Shown: piece after piece, positions 8,811 to 17,723 of the stretch
Position numbering within the stretch: position 1 is the stretch's first letter
How the letters are laid out: every line of letters begins with the position of its first letter
Position numbers and translations under genes: made by a program
DNA from: Massilia sp. PDC64
GTDB taxonomy: Bacteria > Pseudomonadota > Gammaproteobacteria > Burkholderiales > Burkholderiaceae_D
NCBI RefSeq assembly: GCF_900101265.1
Contig: NZ_FMZS01000001.1
Span: 744,001-808,000, forward strand
DNA: 64,000 nucleotides
Reading direction: 5' to 3'
The notes under the pieces: model-generated
Told to the model about the DNA's origin: nothing
Seen by the model: only the letters and a program-made list of their open reading frames with translations
Databases searched by the model: none

Positions 8811-9611
8811 ATGATTTCCCGTTCCATGCTGGGTGGCGTCTGGCGCTATCGCGGCTTCATCGCGGGTAGCGTACGCCGCGAATTCCAGGCCAAGTACCGC
8901 AATTCCCTGCTGGGCGCCGCGTGGACCATCCTGAATCCCCTCGCGATGATCGTCGTGTACACCGTCATCTTTTCGCAGGTGATGGGCACGCGCCTGCAGG
9001 GCAGCACCGGCCACTTCGCGTACAGCATCTACCTGTGCGCGGGCGTGCTCACGTGGGGCCTGTTCGCCGAGATCACGTCGCGCGGCCAGAACGTCTTCCT
9101 CGAAAACGCCAACCTGATCAAGAAGCTGCAGTTTCCCCGCATCTGCCTGCCGATCGTCGTGGTGCTCAACGCGCTGGTCAATTTCGCGATCATCTTCGGC
9201 CTGTTCACCGTCTTCCTCGCCGTCAGCGGCACGTTCCCCGGCTGGCCGTTCCTGGCGCTGGTGCCCGTGCTGGGCGTGCTGGTGCTGTTCGCCATCGGGC
9301 TGGCCATGGTGCTGGGCGTGCTGAACGTGTTCTTCCGCGACGTCGGCCAGTTCTTCGCGATCGTGCTGCAGTTCTGGTTCTGGTTCACGCCGGTCGTCTA
9401 TCCCGCCACGGCCCTGCCCGAGGACATCCGCCCGCTGCTGGCCTGGAATCCGATGGCGGCCGTCGTGCAGGCCTGCCAGGGCATCCTGCTGGACGGCCGG
9501 CTGCCTCACTGGAAGGGCCTGTTGCCGGTCACGGTGCTCGCGTTGCTGTTCTGCGCGCTGGGGATGCATTTGTTCCGCAAGCGCGCGGGCGAAATGGTGG
9601 ATGAACTGTGA
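8811..9611 (+). CDS. wzm: Polysaccharide/O-antigen ABC transporter permease (Wzm-like)
   Basis: 266 residues with six predicted membrane helices and the ABC-2 family opening found in Wzm/TagG proteins (VRREFQAKYRNSLLGAAWTI). It should form the inner-membrane channel that flips a completed lipid-linked polysaccharide to the periplasm with the next gene product. It is the first gene of a tightly overlapping operon; its TGA overlaps the ATG of the ATPase gene. In-frame ATG 8826 is a less likely start. Confidence 0.92.
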   Translation: MISRSMLGGVWRYRGFIAGSVRREFQAKYRNSLLGAAWTILNPLAMIVVYTVIFSQVMGTRLQGSTGHFAYSIYLCAGVLTWGLFAEITSRGQNVFLENANLIKKLQFPRICLPIVVVLNALVNFAIIFGLFTVFLAVSGTFPGWPFLALVPVLGVLVLFAIGLAMVLGVLNVFFRDVGQFFAIVLQFWFWFTPVVYPATALPEDIRPLLAWNPMAAVVQACQGILLDGRLPHWKGLLPVTVLALLFCALGMHLFRKRAGEMVDEL

Positions 9612-10831
9612 TGGGCGCGATCCGAGTCGAGAACCTGGGCAAGGCCTATAAACAGTACGGCAACCGCTGGAGCCGGCTGGCCGAATGGATCCTGCCCGGC
9701 AACCAGCCGCGCCACAAGCTGAAGTGGGTGCTGCAGGACATCAGCTTCGAACTGGCGCCGGGCGACGCCGTGGGCATCATCGGCATCAACGGGGCCGGCA
9801 AGAGCACGCTGCTCAAGCTGATCACCGGCACGACGCAGCCGACCACGGGCGGCGTGGCGATCAGCGGCCGCGTGGCGGCGCTGCTCGAACTGGGGATGGG
9901 CTTCCACCCCGATTTCACGGGCCGCCAGAACGTCTTCATGGCGGGCCAGCTGCTGGGCCTCGGCGTGCACGAGATCGAGGAACTGATGCCGCAGATCGAG
10001 GCGTTCGCCGAGATCGGCGACTACATCGACCAGCCCGTGCGCGTGTACTCGTCCGGCATGCAGATGCGCCTCGCGTTCAGCGTGGCCACCGTGCGCCGGC
10101 CGGACGTGCTGATCGTGGACGAGGCCCTGTCCGTCGGCGACGCCTACTTCCAGCACAAGAGCTTCGACCGCATCCGCGCGTTCCGCAAGCAGGGCACCAC
10201 GCTGCTGATCGTCAGCCACGACCGCGCCGCGATGCAGTCGATCTGCGACCGTGCGATCCTGCTCGACGGCGGGCGCCTGGCCAAGCAGGGCACGCCCGAG
10301 GAAGTGATGGACTACTACAACGCGCTGATCGCCGAACGCGAAGGCACGACGGTGGAACAGGTGCGCACGCCGGAAGGCCGCGTCCAGACCACGTCCGGCA
10401 ACGGCCACGCGACCGTCCTCGACGTCGCGCTGGAAAACGAAGAGGGCCGGGCGCTCGAAGTGCTGAACGTGGGCGTGCCGGCCACCCTGCGCATCCGCGT
10501 GCGCGTGAACAAGCCGCTGCCGCGCCTGGTGCTGGGCTACATGATCAAGGACCGCCTGGGCCAGCAGATCTTCGGCACCAACACGCACTTCCTCGACCAC
10601 CCGCTGACCGACCTCGCGGCCGGCGAAACCATCGACTACCGCTTCCGCTTCCCGCTCAACCTGGGTCCGGGCAGCTATTCGATCACCACCGCCCTGACGA
10701 GCAACGAAACCCATCTGGCCGACAACTACGAATGGCGCGACCTGGCAGCCATCTTCATGGTCATGAACATGAACCGGCGCGAGTTCGTGGGCAGCAGTTG
10801 GCTGGAGCCGCAAGTGGAGATCCGGCGATGA
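9611..10831 (+). CDS. wzt: Polysaccharide ABC transporter ATPase with C-terminal glycan-binding domain (Wzt-like)
   Basis: 406 residues from the ATG at 9611; GTG 9608 is an alternative. Walker A is GINGAGKST, the signature is SSGMQMR and Walker B VLIVDEALS. After ~residue 250 comes a beta-sandwich domain (~275-400) like Wzt-C of E. coli O9a/O8, which recognises the capped end of the polymer before export. The presence of this domain with a downstream methyltransferase indicates a chain-terminated polymer exported only when complete (established for O8/O9a, inferred here). Confidence 0.92.
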   Translation: MGAIRVENLGKAYKQYGNRWSRLAEWILPGNQPRHKLKWVLQDISFELAPGDAVGIIGINGAGKSTLLKLITGTTQPTTGGVAISGRVAALLELGMGFHPDFTGRQNVFMAGQLLGLGVHEIEELMPQIEAFAEIGDYIDQPVRVYSSGMQMRLAFSVATVRRPDVLIVDEALSVGDAYFQHKSFDRIRAFRKQGTTLLIVSHDRAAMQSICDRAILLDGGRLAKQGTPEEVMDYYNALIAEREGTTVEQVRTPEGRVQTTSGNGHATVLDVALENEEGRALEVLNVGVPATLRIRVRVNKPLPRLVLGYMIKDRLGQQIFGTNTHFLDHPLTDLAAGETIDYRFRFPLNLGPGSYSITTALTSNETHLADNYEWRDLAAIFMVMNMNRREFVGSSWLEPQVEIRR

Positions 10832-12135
10832 GCCAGACATCGTTCTACCGCGCCTTCGAAGACCGCTACCGCGGTTCGCGCGACACCATCAAGGACCGGC
10901 TGCGCGCCTACGCCCCGTTCACCGATCCCCTGCTGCGGCCGGACACGCCGGCCGTCGCGCTGGACCTCGGCTGCGGCCGCGGCGAATGGCTGGAACTGCT
11001 GGGCGAAAGCGGTTTCGACGCGCGCGGCGTGGACCTCGACGAGGGCATGCTGGCCGCGTGCCGCGAACGCGGCCTCGCCGCGCAGCACGGCGACGCGCTG
11101 GCCGCGCTGCGCGCCCAGCCGGACGGCAGCCTGGCGCTCGTCTCGGCCTTCCACCTCGTCGAACACCTTCCCTTCGACCTCGTGCGCGAACTGATCGCCG
11201 AAGCGCTGCGCGCGCTGCGCCCGGGTGGCCTGCTCGTCATGGAGACGCCGAACCCGGAAAACCTGACGGTCGGCGCCACCAGCTTTTATCTCGATCCCTC
11301 GCACCTGCACCCGCTGCCCCCGGGCCTGCTCGGCTTCGCGGCCGAACACGCGGGCTTCGCACGCCAGCGCATCGTGCGCCTGCAGGAAGATCCGCAACTG
11401 CACACGGGCGCGCCGGTGGGTCTCATCAACGTGCTCGAAGGCGTCAGTCCCGACTACGCCGTGGTGGCGCAGAAGGCCGCCGACCCGGACACGCTGGCCC
11501 CCTTCGACGACGCCTTCTCCGCCCGCTGGGGCATCACGCTGGGCCAGCTCGCGCTGCGCTACGAGGACCAGCTGGCCGGCCGCGACGCCGAGATCCACCA
11601 CATCCTCGCCCGCGTCGAACGGCACGGCACCGACCTCGCGCAGCAACTGGCAAGCGCACAGGCGCAGGCGCAGGAACTGCATCACGCGCTGGCACGGCTG
11701 GACGAACGCATCGGCCGGGCCGAGGCGCATGCGGCCGAGATGTCGCAGCGCGTCGTCGACCTGTTGTCGAGCACCTCGTGGCGCATCACCGAACCGCTGC
11801 GGCGCGCGACGACGCTCGCCCGCCGCCTGCGCAGCGCGCAGCGCGAAGGCCGCATCGGCAGCGCGGTCAAGACGCGTGTAAAAGGCCTGGTGCGCCGCGC
11901 CGGAGGCGCCGTGCTGCGCCGTCCCGGCATGAAGCGCGCCGCGCGCGCCGTGCTGCGCAAGGTGCCGGCGCTGGAAGCACGCCTGTACACGCTCATGCTG
12001 GACAACAGCGGCGCCGCGCGCGTGCGGCTGGACGACGAACCGGGCGAGCTGTCGCCGCGCGCGGCGCGCGCGTACCGCCAGCTACGCCAACTGAAACAGG
12101 AACAAGCAAGGATGAACGATGCGGATCGTCATTGA
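10828..12135 (+). CDS. SAM-dependent methyltransferase with C-terminal coiled-coil/basic region (WbdD-like role)
   Basis: 435 residues. The class I methyltransferase domain (~1-210) has the SAM-binding motif ALDLGCGRGEW, an acidic VDLDEGM strand end and FHLVEHLPF. From ~235 to 310 the sequence is heptad-rich and probably coiled coil, then strongly basic (RRATTLARRLRSAQ onward). In O8/O9a systems WbdD methyltransferases cap the chain and a coiled coil sets its length. No kinase domain is visible, so capping would be by methylation alone, as in O8. It overlaps wzt by 4 bp and the glycosyltransferase gene by 17 bp. Confidence 0.82.
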   Translation: MSQTSFYRAFEDRYRGSRDTIKDRLRAYAPFTDPLLRPDTPAVALDLGCGRGEWLELLGESGFDARGVDLDEGMLAACRERGLAAQHGDALAALRAQPDGSLALVSAFHLVEHLPFDLVRELIAEALRALRPGGLLVMETPNPENLTVGATSFYLDPSHLHPLPPGLLGFAAEHAGFARQRIVRLQEDPQLHTGAPVGLINVLEGVSPDYAVVAQKAADPDTLAPFDDAFSARWGITLGQLALRYEDQLAGRDAEIHHILARVERHGTDLAQQLASAQAQAQELHHALARLDERIGRAEAHAAEMSQRVVDLLSSTSWRITEPLRRATTLARRLRSAQREGRIGSAVKTRVKGLVRRAGGAVLRRPGMKRAARAVLRKVPALEARLYTLMLDNSGAARVRLDDEPGELSPRAARAYRQLRQLKQEQARMNDADRH

Positions 12136-15100
12136 TCTCCAGGGCGCCCAGTCCGAAAGCCGCTACCGCGGCATCGGCCGCTATTCGCTCGCGCTGGCGC
12201 TGGGCGTGGCGCGCAATGCCGGGAGCCACGAGGTCTGGCTCGTGCTGAACGCCGCCCTGGGCAACGCCATCGACGACATCCGCCAGGCGTTCGCGGGCCT
12301 CGTGCCGCCGGAGCGCATCTGCGTGTTCGACATCGTCGGCCCGACCGCCGAATCGCATCCGCACAACGGCCCGCGCGCGCGCGCGTCCGAGCTGCTGCGC
12401 GAATACGCGATCGCCCAGTTGCGCCCGGACGCCGTGCTCGTCACCAGCCTGTTCGAAGGCTATGTGGACGATGCCGTCGTCTCGATCGGCCGCCTGGCGG
12501 ACGGCGCGTCCACCGCGGCCGTCCTGTACGACCTGATCCCGTTCCTCAACCCGGACAAATACCTGGCCCAGCCGGAACAGCGCCACTACTACGAGCGCAA
12601 GATCGCCTCGCTGCGCCAGGCCGGCCTGCTGCTGGCGATTTCCGACTACTCTCGCCAGGAAGCGATCGACGCGCTGGGCCTCGATCCGGCGCGCGTCGTC
12701 TCGATCTCGACGGCCGTGGACGAGACGTTTTGCCCCGCCGCGCCGGACCCCACGCAGGCGGCCGCGCTGCGCGCGCGCTTCGGCATCCGCCGCGCCTACC
12801 TGATGTGCGCACCGGGCGGCTTCGACGCGCGCAAGAACATCGACGGCCTCGTTGCCGCCTACGGCATGCTGCCGCCCGTGCAGCGCGCCGCGCACCAGCT
12901 CCTCATCGCCGGCAAGATCAACGACGGCGAGCGCCAGCGCCTGCGCGACCTCGCGCGCCGCCACGGCCTCGCGCCGGACGAGATGGTCCTGACGGGTTAC
13001 GTGAGCGACGCCGACCTGATCGACCTGTACCGTGGCGCCGCCCTGTTCGTGTTCCCGTCGCTGCACGAAGGCTTCGGCCTGCCCGCGCTGGAAGCGATGG
13101 CGTGCGGCGCGCTCGTGATCGGCGCCGACAGCACCAGCATCCCGGAAGTGATCGGCAATCCGGAGGCGCTGTTCGACCCGCGCGACCCGGCCGCCATCGC
13201 GGCGCGCATCCGCCAGGTGCTGGGCGATCCGGCGCTGCAGGCGCGCCTGCGCGAGCACGGCGCCGCCCAGGCGCGCAAGTTCAGCTGGGACAACAGCGCC
13301 CGCCGCGCGATCGCCGCGCTGGAAGCGCATGCGGCCGCGCAGGCATCGGCACCGGAAACGAACGACAAGCCGCGCATCGCCTTCCTGTCGCCGCTGCCGC
13401 CGGAACGCACGGGCGTCGCCGACTATGCCGTGCGCGTGCTGCCCACGCTGCTGCCCCACTTCGACGTGGAACTGATCGTCCACCAGGCGGAGGTGACGCT
13501 GCCGCCGGAACTCGCGCACCTGCCGCAGCATCCGCTCGCATGGCTCGACGCGCACCCGGACCGCTACCGGCACATCGTCTACCAGTTCGGCAACAGCCCG
13601 TTCCACAGCCACATGATGCCGCTGCTGCAGCGCCATCCGGGCGTCGTCGTGCTGCACGACTTCTTCCTGAGCAGCATGATCTCGTACGAGCAGATCACGG
13701 GCGCGATGCCGGACGTGTGGACGCGCAGCCTGCTCCACTCGCACGGCTACGCGGCCGTGCAGGCCAGCATGGTGCCGGACGGCCTCGATCGCGCCAAGCA
13801 GGACTACCCGTGCAACCTGGAGATCCTGCAGGACGCGTCGCACGTGATCGTCCATTCCGAGTACGCGCGCCGGCTCGCGCGCGACTGGTACGGCCCGGAG
13901 GCCGGCGGCGACTGGAGCCCGGCGCAGCTGCCCCGCGCCGTGCCGGCCGAGAACGACCGCATGCAGGCGCGGCGCGCGCTCGGCATCGCGGACGACGCCT
14001 TCGTCGTCTGTAACTTCGGCTTCGTCGCGCCCACCAAGCACTGCCTGGAACTGCTGCAGGCCTGGCTCGCCTCCAGCCTGCACGGCGACGCGCGCTGCCA
14101 CCTCGTGTTCGTCGGCGCCAACCACGGCGGGGACTACGGCCGCCAGATGACGGACACCATCGCCGCCGCCCATGCCGGCGAACGCGTGCGCATTTCCGGC
14201 TGGACGTCGGACGACGATTATTTCCGCTGGCTGCAGGCCGCCGACATCGGCGTGCAGCTGCGCACCGGCTCGCGCGGCGAAACGTCGGGCACGGTCCTCG
14301 ACTGCATGATCTACGGCCTGCCGGTGATCATCAACGCCAACGGCGCGATGGCGGAATTCCCGCACGACGCCGTGTGGATGCTGCCGGACGCGTTCGAACA
14401 ACATGAACTCGTCGCCGCACTGGAAACGCTGCGCGCCGACGACGCGCGCCGCCTGGCGCTGGGCGCCGCCGGCTTCGCCTTGATGGGCACGCGCAACAGC
14501 CCGGAACGCGTGGGCCTGATGTACAAGGCGGCCCTCGCGCGCGATGCGCAGAAACAGCGCCACGGCCGTCCTGCGCTGATGCGGGCCCTGCTGGCGACAC
14601 CAGGCCTCGAGGACGACGACGCCCTGCTGCAGCGCCTCGCGCGCTGCATCGCGCGCGCGCCCGACCCGCTGCAGCCGCGCCAGCTGCTGCTGGACGTGAC
14701 GACGATCGCGCGCCACGACCTCAAGACGGGCATCGAGCGCGTCGTGCGCAACCAGTTGCAGGAACTGCTCAGGATGCGCGCCATCGGCTGGCGCGTCGAA
14801 CCCGTGTACCTCGACGAAACGGGCGGCCAGCCGCAATACCGCTACGCGCGCAACTACGCGGCGCGCCTGCTCGGCATCGACCAGGTGCTGCAGGGCCCGG
14901 ACCCCGTGGTGGACGTGCTGGCCGGCGACATCTATTACTGCGCCGACCATTCGCCGCATGCCGCGATGACGGCCGCGCGCAACGGTCTATACGCGGCCTG
15001 GCGCGCGCGCGGCGTCTCCATCAACTTCACGGTGTACGACCTGCTGCCCGTGCTGCGGCCGGAATTCTTCCCACCCCATGCCGACGTCACCCACGCGGCG

Positions 15101-15862
15101 TTCCTCGACTGCGTGGCGGGCGAGGCGGACCGCCTGATCTGCATCTCGCACGCCGTGTGCGACGACCTCGCCCAATGGCTGGCGACGCGCGACGTGGCGC
15201 GCCGGCCGGGCCAGGTGCTGACGGCGCTGCACCTGGGCGCCGACCTGGAGCTTCAGAAGCCGGACGGCGCGGCGCAATCGCCCGTGGCACAGCAGGTCGC
15301 AGCACGCCCCAGCTTCCTCATGGTGGGCACGATCGAACCGCGCAAGGGCCACCTGCAGGCCATCGAGGCCTTCGAGCAGCTGTGGGCCGCAGGGCTGGAC
15401 GTGAACCTCGTGATCGTGGGGCGCGAAGGCTGGAAGCCGCTGGCCGACGCCGACCGCCGCACGCTACCGCGCATCATGGAGCGCCTGCGCGGCAGTCCGG
15501 AGCTGGGCCGCCGCCTGCTGTGGCTGGACGGCATCGACGACGACACGCTGCAGCAGGTCTACCTGGCCAGCACGTGCCTGCTGTTCCCGAGCGAAGGCGA
15601 AGGCTTCGGCCTGCCGCTGATCGAAGCGGCGCATCACGGCCTGCCGCTGCTGGCGCGCGACCTGCCCGTGTTCCGCGAAGTGGCGGGCGAGCATGCATAT
15701 TATTTCTCGGGCCTGGACGGCGCGGCGCTGGCCGACGCGGTGCGCGCCTGGCTCGCGCTGCATGCCGAGGGGCGTCATCCGTCGTCGCAAGGCATGACGT
15801 GGATGACCTGGCGCGAACAGGCGCAGGCCCTGCTGGCGCTGCTGTCCACGCCAGCCGCCTGA
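12119..15862 (+). CDS. Three-module GT4-type glycosyltransferase (polysaccharide polymerase)
   Basis: 1247 residues holding three consecutive GT-B modules. Module 1 (~1-390) has the E-x7-E motif EGFGLPALE near residue 317. Module 2 (~415-830) starts RIAFLSPLPPERTGVADY and has the degenerate motif GETSGTVLD near 721. Module 3 (~855-1247) has EGFGLPLIE near 1162 after GTIEPRKGH. Fused GT4 enzymes such as WbdA build repeat units processively in ABC-exported O antigens; three modules suggest up to three linkages per repeat. The gene overlaps the methyltransferase gene, so enzyme and terminator are co-translated. Confidence 0.9.
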   Translation: MRIVIDLQGAQSESRYRGIGRYSLALALGVARNAGSHEVWLVLNAALGNAIDDIRQAFAGLVPPERICVFDIVGPTAESHPHNGPRARASELLREYAIAQLRPDAVLVTSLFEGYVDDAVVSIGRLADGASTAAVLYDLIPFLNPDKYLAQPEQRHYYERKIASLRQAGLLLAISDYSRQEAIDALGLDPARVVSISTAVDETFCPAAPDPTQAAALRARFGIRRAYLMCAPGGFDARKNIDGLVAAYGMLPPVQRAAHQLLIAGKINDGERQRLRDLARRHGLAPDEMVLTGYVSDADLIDLYRGAALFVFPSLHEGFGLPALEAMACGALVIGADSTSIPEVIGNPEALFDPRDPAAIAARIRQVLGDPALQARLREHGAAQARKFSWDNSARRAIAALEAHAAAQASAPETNDKPRIAFLSPLPPERTGVADYAVRVLPTLLPHFDVELIVHQAEVTLPPELAHLPQHPLAWLDAHPDRYRHIVYQFGNSPFHSHMMPLLQRHPGVVVLHDFFLSSMISYEQITGAMPDVWTRSLLHSHGYAAVQASMVPDGLDRAKQDYPCNLEILQDASHVIVHSEYARRLARDWYGPEAGGDWSPAQLPRAVPAENDRMQARRALGIADDAFVVCNFGFVAPTKHCLELLQAWLASSLHGDARCHLVFVGANHGGDYGRQMTDTIAAAHAGERVRISGWTSDDDYFRWLQAADIGVQLRTGSRGETSGTVLDCMIYGLPVIINANGAMAEFPHDAVWMLPDAFEQHELVAALETLRADDARRLALGAAGFALMGTRNSPERVGLMYKAALARDAQKQRHGRPALMRALLATPGLEDDDALLQRLARCIARAPDPLQPRQLLLDVTTIARHDLKTGIERVVRNQLQELLRMRAIGWRVEPVYLDETGGQPQYRYARNYAARLLGIDQVLQGPDPVVDVLAGDIYYCADHSPHAAMTAARNGLYAAWRARGVSINFTVYDLLPVLRPEFFPPHADVTHAAFLDCVAGEADRLICISHAVCDDLAQWLATRDVARRPGQVLTALHLGADLELQKPDGAAQSPVAQQVAARPSFLMVGTIEPRKGHLQAIEAFEQLWAAGLDVNLVIVGREGWKPLADADRRTLPRIMERLRGSPELGRRLLWLDGIDDDTLQQVYLASTCLLFPSEGEGFGLPLIEAAHHGLPLLARDLPVFREVAGEHAYYFSGLDGAALADAVRAWLALHAEGRHPSSQGMTWMTWREQAQALLALLSTPAA

Positions 15863-15867
15863 GGCCG

Positions 15868-15899
15868 CGGCGCTCTGTGCGCACACGTACAGAGCGCCG
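15868..15899 (+). terminator. Hairpin after the polysaccharide operon
   Basis: CGGCGCTCTGT (15868-15878) pairs perfectly with ACAGAGCGCCG (15889-15899), an 11-bp stem with a 10-nt loop, directly after the glycosyltransferase stop. There is no U tract, so it may be a weak terminator or an mRNA-end stabiliser. Confidence 0.55.
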
Positions 15900-15977
15900 A
15901 CCGCCGCCCCGCGAGAATGAACGGCATCACAAGCCTTCATGCTGGCACCGCCAGCCTTCATTGTCCCGGGAAATCGT

Positions 15978-17684
15978 ATGGTCGTCGGTCCGAAAAAGGA
16001 AGATACGCTCAACAAGAACGTCGAGGTCCAGGGCGGCGGCCAGAGCTACGGCGTGCCTGCCGCCGGCGAGATCGAGGGGAATGCCTACGAGCCGATGGGC
16101 AACCCCGGCGTCAACCACTGGCAGGCCACGTACATCAAGCGCGACGGGCTGGAAGACCGCGGCAACATCTTCTTCGCCGCCGTCGAGATGACGCGCATGC
16201 CGATGATCATCACGGATCCGCGCCAGCCGGACAACCCGATCGTGTTCTGCAACGGCGCCTTCCTCGACCTCACGCACTACAAGGAAGAAGACGTCGTCGG
16301 CCGCAACTGCCGCTTCCTGCAGGGCCCGCAGACGGACCGCCGCACGGTGGACGAGGTGCGCAAGGCCGTCGCCGAACAACGCGCCGTCGCCGTCGACATC
16401 CTGAACTACAAGGCCGACGGCACGCCGTTCTGGAATGCCCTGTTCATCGGCCCCATCTTCGACCAGGACGGCCAACTGCTGTATTTCTTCGCATCGCAGA
16501 TGGACATCACGGAGCGCCGCACGAGCCAGGAATCGCACCTGCAGGCGCAGAAGATGGAAGCGATCGGCCAGCTGACCGCCGGTATGGCACACGACTTCAA
16601 CAACCTCCTGCAGGTCATCAACGGCAACCTGGAAGTGGCGCTGATCAGCCTTGAGAAGCCGGACCTGGCGCGCGCCGCGCTGGAACGGGCGCAGCGCGCG
16701 GCCATGCGCGCCGGCAAACTCACGCAGCAGCTGCTGACGTTCGCGCGCAAGCAGCGGCTGGAACCCAAGCCCGTCAACATCAACAACCTCGTCGTGGAAT
16801 TCTCCGAGATGCTCGTGCGCACGCTGGGCGACAAGGTCGACCTGCGCCTCGACTTGCGGCCCGGCCTGCCGGTCTGCCACCTCGACCCGACGCACCTGGA
16901 AATGGCCCTGCTGAACGTGTTGATCAACGCGCGCGACGCCATGCCGGACGGCGGCCAGGTGACGGTCGCCACGACCATCGTGCGCGGCGAGGACCGCATC
17001 CGCCGCCACAACCTGGCGCCCGGCACCTATGTCGACCTGTGCGTGATCGACAAGGGCGTCGGCATGCCGCCCGAAATCCTGCAGCGCGCGACGGAGCCCT
17101 TCTTCACGACCAAGGGACCGGGCACGGGGCTAGGCCTGGCGATGGTCCACGGCTTCGTACAGCAGTCGCAGGGCCGCCTGGAAATCGACAGCAAGCCGGG
17201 CGAAGGCACGACGGTGCGCATGATCTTCCCCGTGGCCGACAACGCCCAGGACGGCGCCGGCGGCACGGCCCCGGACCAGGACGCCGCGCCGCCCGCCGCG
17301 GACGACCTGGCGGGCAACCGGCCCAGCGTGCTCGTGGTCGAGGACAACGACGACGTGCGCGAACTGGCGGAAAGCGTGCTGGGCATGGCGGGCTACGCTG
17401 TGCTGGCGGCCGCCAGCGGCGAACAGGCACTCGATCTGCTGCGCCAGGGCGAGCGCGTCGACCTGCTGTTCACGGACGTGATCATGCCGGGCGGGATGAA
17501 TGGACTGCAGCTCGTCGACGAAGCGCGCCGCCTGCGCCCGCGCCTGCCGGTGCTCGTCACGACGGGCTACATGGACGAGTTGCCGGAACGCGGCCAAGGC
17601 CAGCGGCTGAATATCCTCGCCAAGCCGTACAAGCATGGCGACCTGCTGGAGCGGGTCGAGGCGGCGCTGGGAAAGGAAGCCTGA
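15978..17684 (+). CDS. LOV blue-light hybrid histidine kinase
   Basis: 568 residues from ATG 15978 (GGGAAA upstream); ATG 15939 in the same frame lacks a ribosome site. The LOV domain (~60-180) has the flavin-adduct motif GRNCRFLQG with Cys111, preceded by CNGAF and followed by NYKADGTPFWN. A HisKA helix follows with phospho-acceptor His205 (GMAHDFNNLL), then an HATPase domain (~310-430) and a C-terminal receiver with Asp500 (LLFTDVIMP). It is predicted to be cytosolic: no membrane segment is seen. Family knowledge: blue light forms a Cys-FMN adduct and alters kinase activity. No partner regulator is adjacent; phosphotransfer to its own receiver is likely. Confidence 0.93.
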   Translation: MVVGPKKEDTLNKNVEVQGGGQSYGVPAAGEIEGNAYEPMGNPGVNHWQATYIKRDGLEDRGNIFFAAVEMTRMPMIITDPRQPDNPIVFCNGAFLDLTHYKEEDVVGRNCRFLQGPQTDRRTVDEVRKAVAEQRAVAVDILNYKADGTPFWNALFIGPIFDQDGQLLYFFASQMDITERRTSQESHLQAQKMEAIGQLTAGMAHDFNNLLQVINGNLEVALISLEKPDLARAALERAQRAAMRAGKLTQQLLTFARKQRLEPKPVNINNLVVEFSEMLVRTLGDKVDLRLDLRPGLPVCHLDPTHLEMALLNVLINARDAMPDGGQVTVATTIVRGEDRIRRHNLAPGTYVDLCVIDKGVGMPPEILQRATEPFFTTKGPGTGLGLAMVHGFVQQSQGRLEIDSKPGEGTTVRMIFPVADNAQDGAGGTAPDQDAAPPAADDLAGNRPSVLVVEDNDDVRELAESVLGMAGYAVLAAASGEQALDLLRQGERVDLLFTDVIMPGGMNGLQLVDEARRLRPRLPVLVTTGYMDELPERGQGQRLNILAKPYKHGDLLERVEAALGKEA

Positions 17685-17689
17685 CAAAA

Positions 17690-17715
17690 AAGGCCTGACG
17701 CGAGCGCCAGGCCTT
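17690..17715. terminator. Bidirectional terminator between the LOV kinase and rhlE genes
   Basis: AAGGCCTG (17690-17697) pairs with CAGGCCTT (17708-17715) around a 10-nt loop, between two convergent genes. An A-run (17686-17691) gives a U tract for minus-strand transcripts. Confidence 0.7.
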
Positions 17716-17723
17716 CATGTTGG

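Noticed and set aside
11993..14959. 988-codon minus-strand open frame opposite the glycosyltransferase gene
   Set aside because: High-GC antisense artefact: Arg/Ala/His/Val-rich, no domain. The plus strand encodes clear GT4 motifs.
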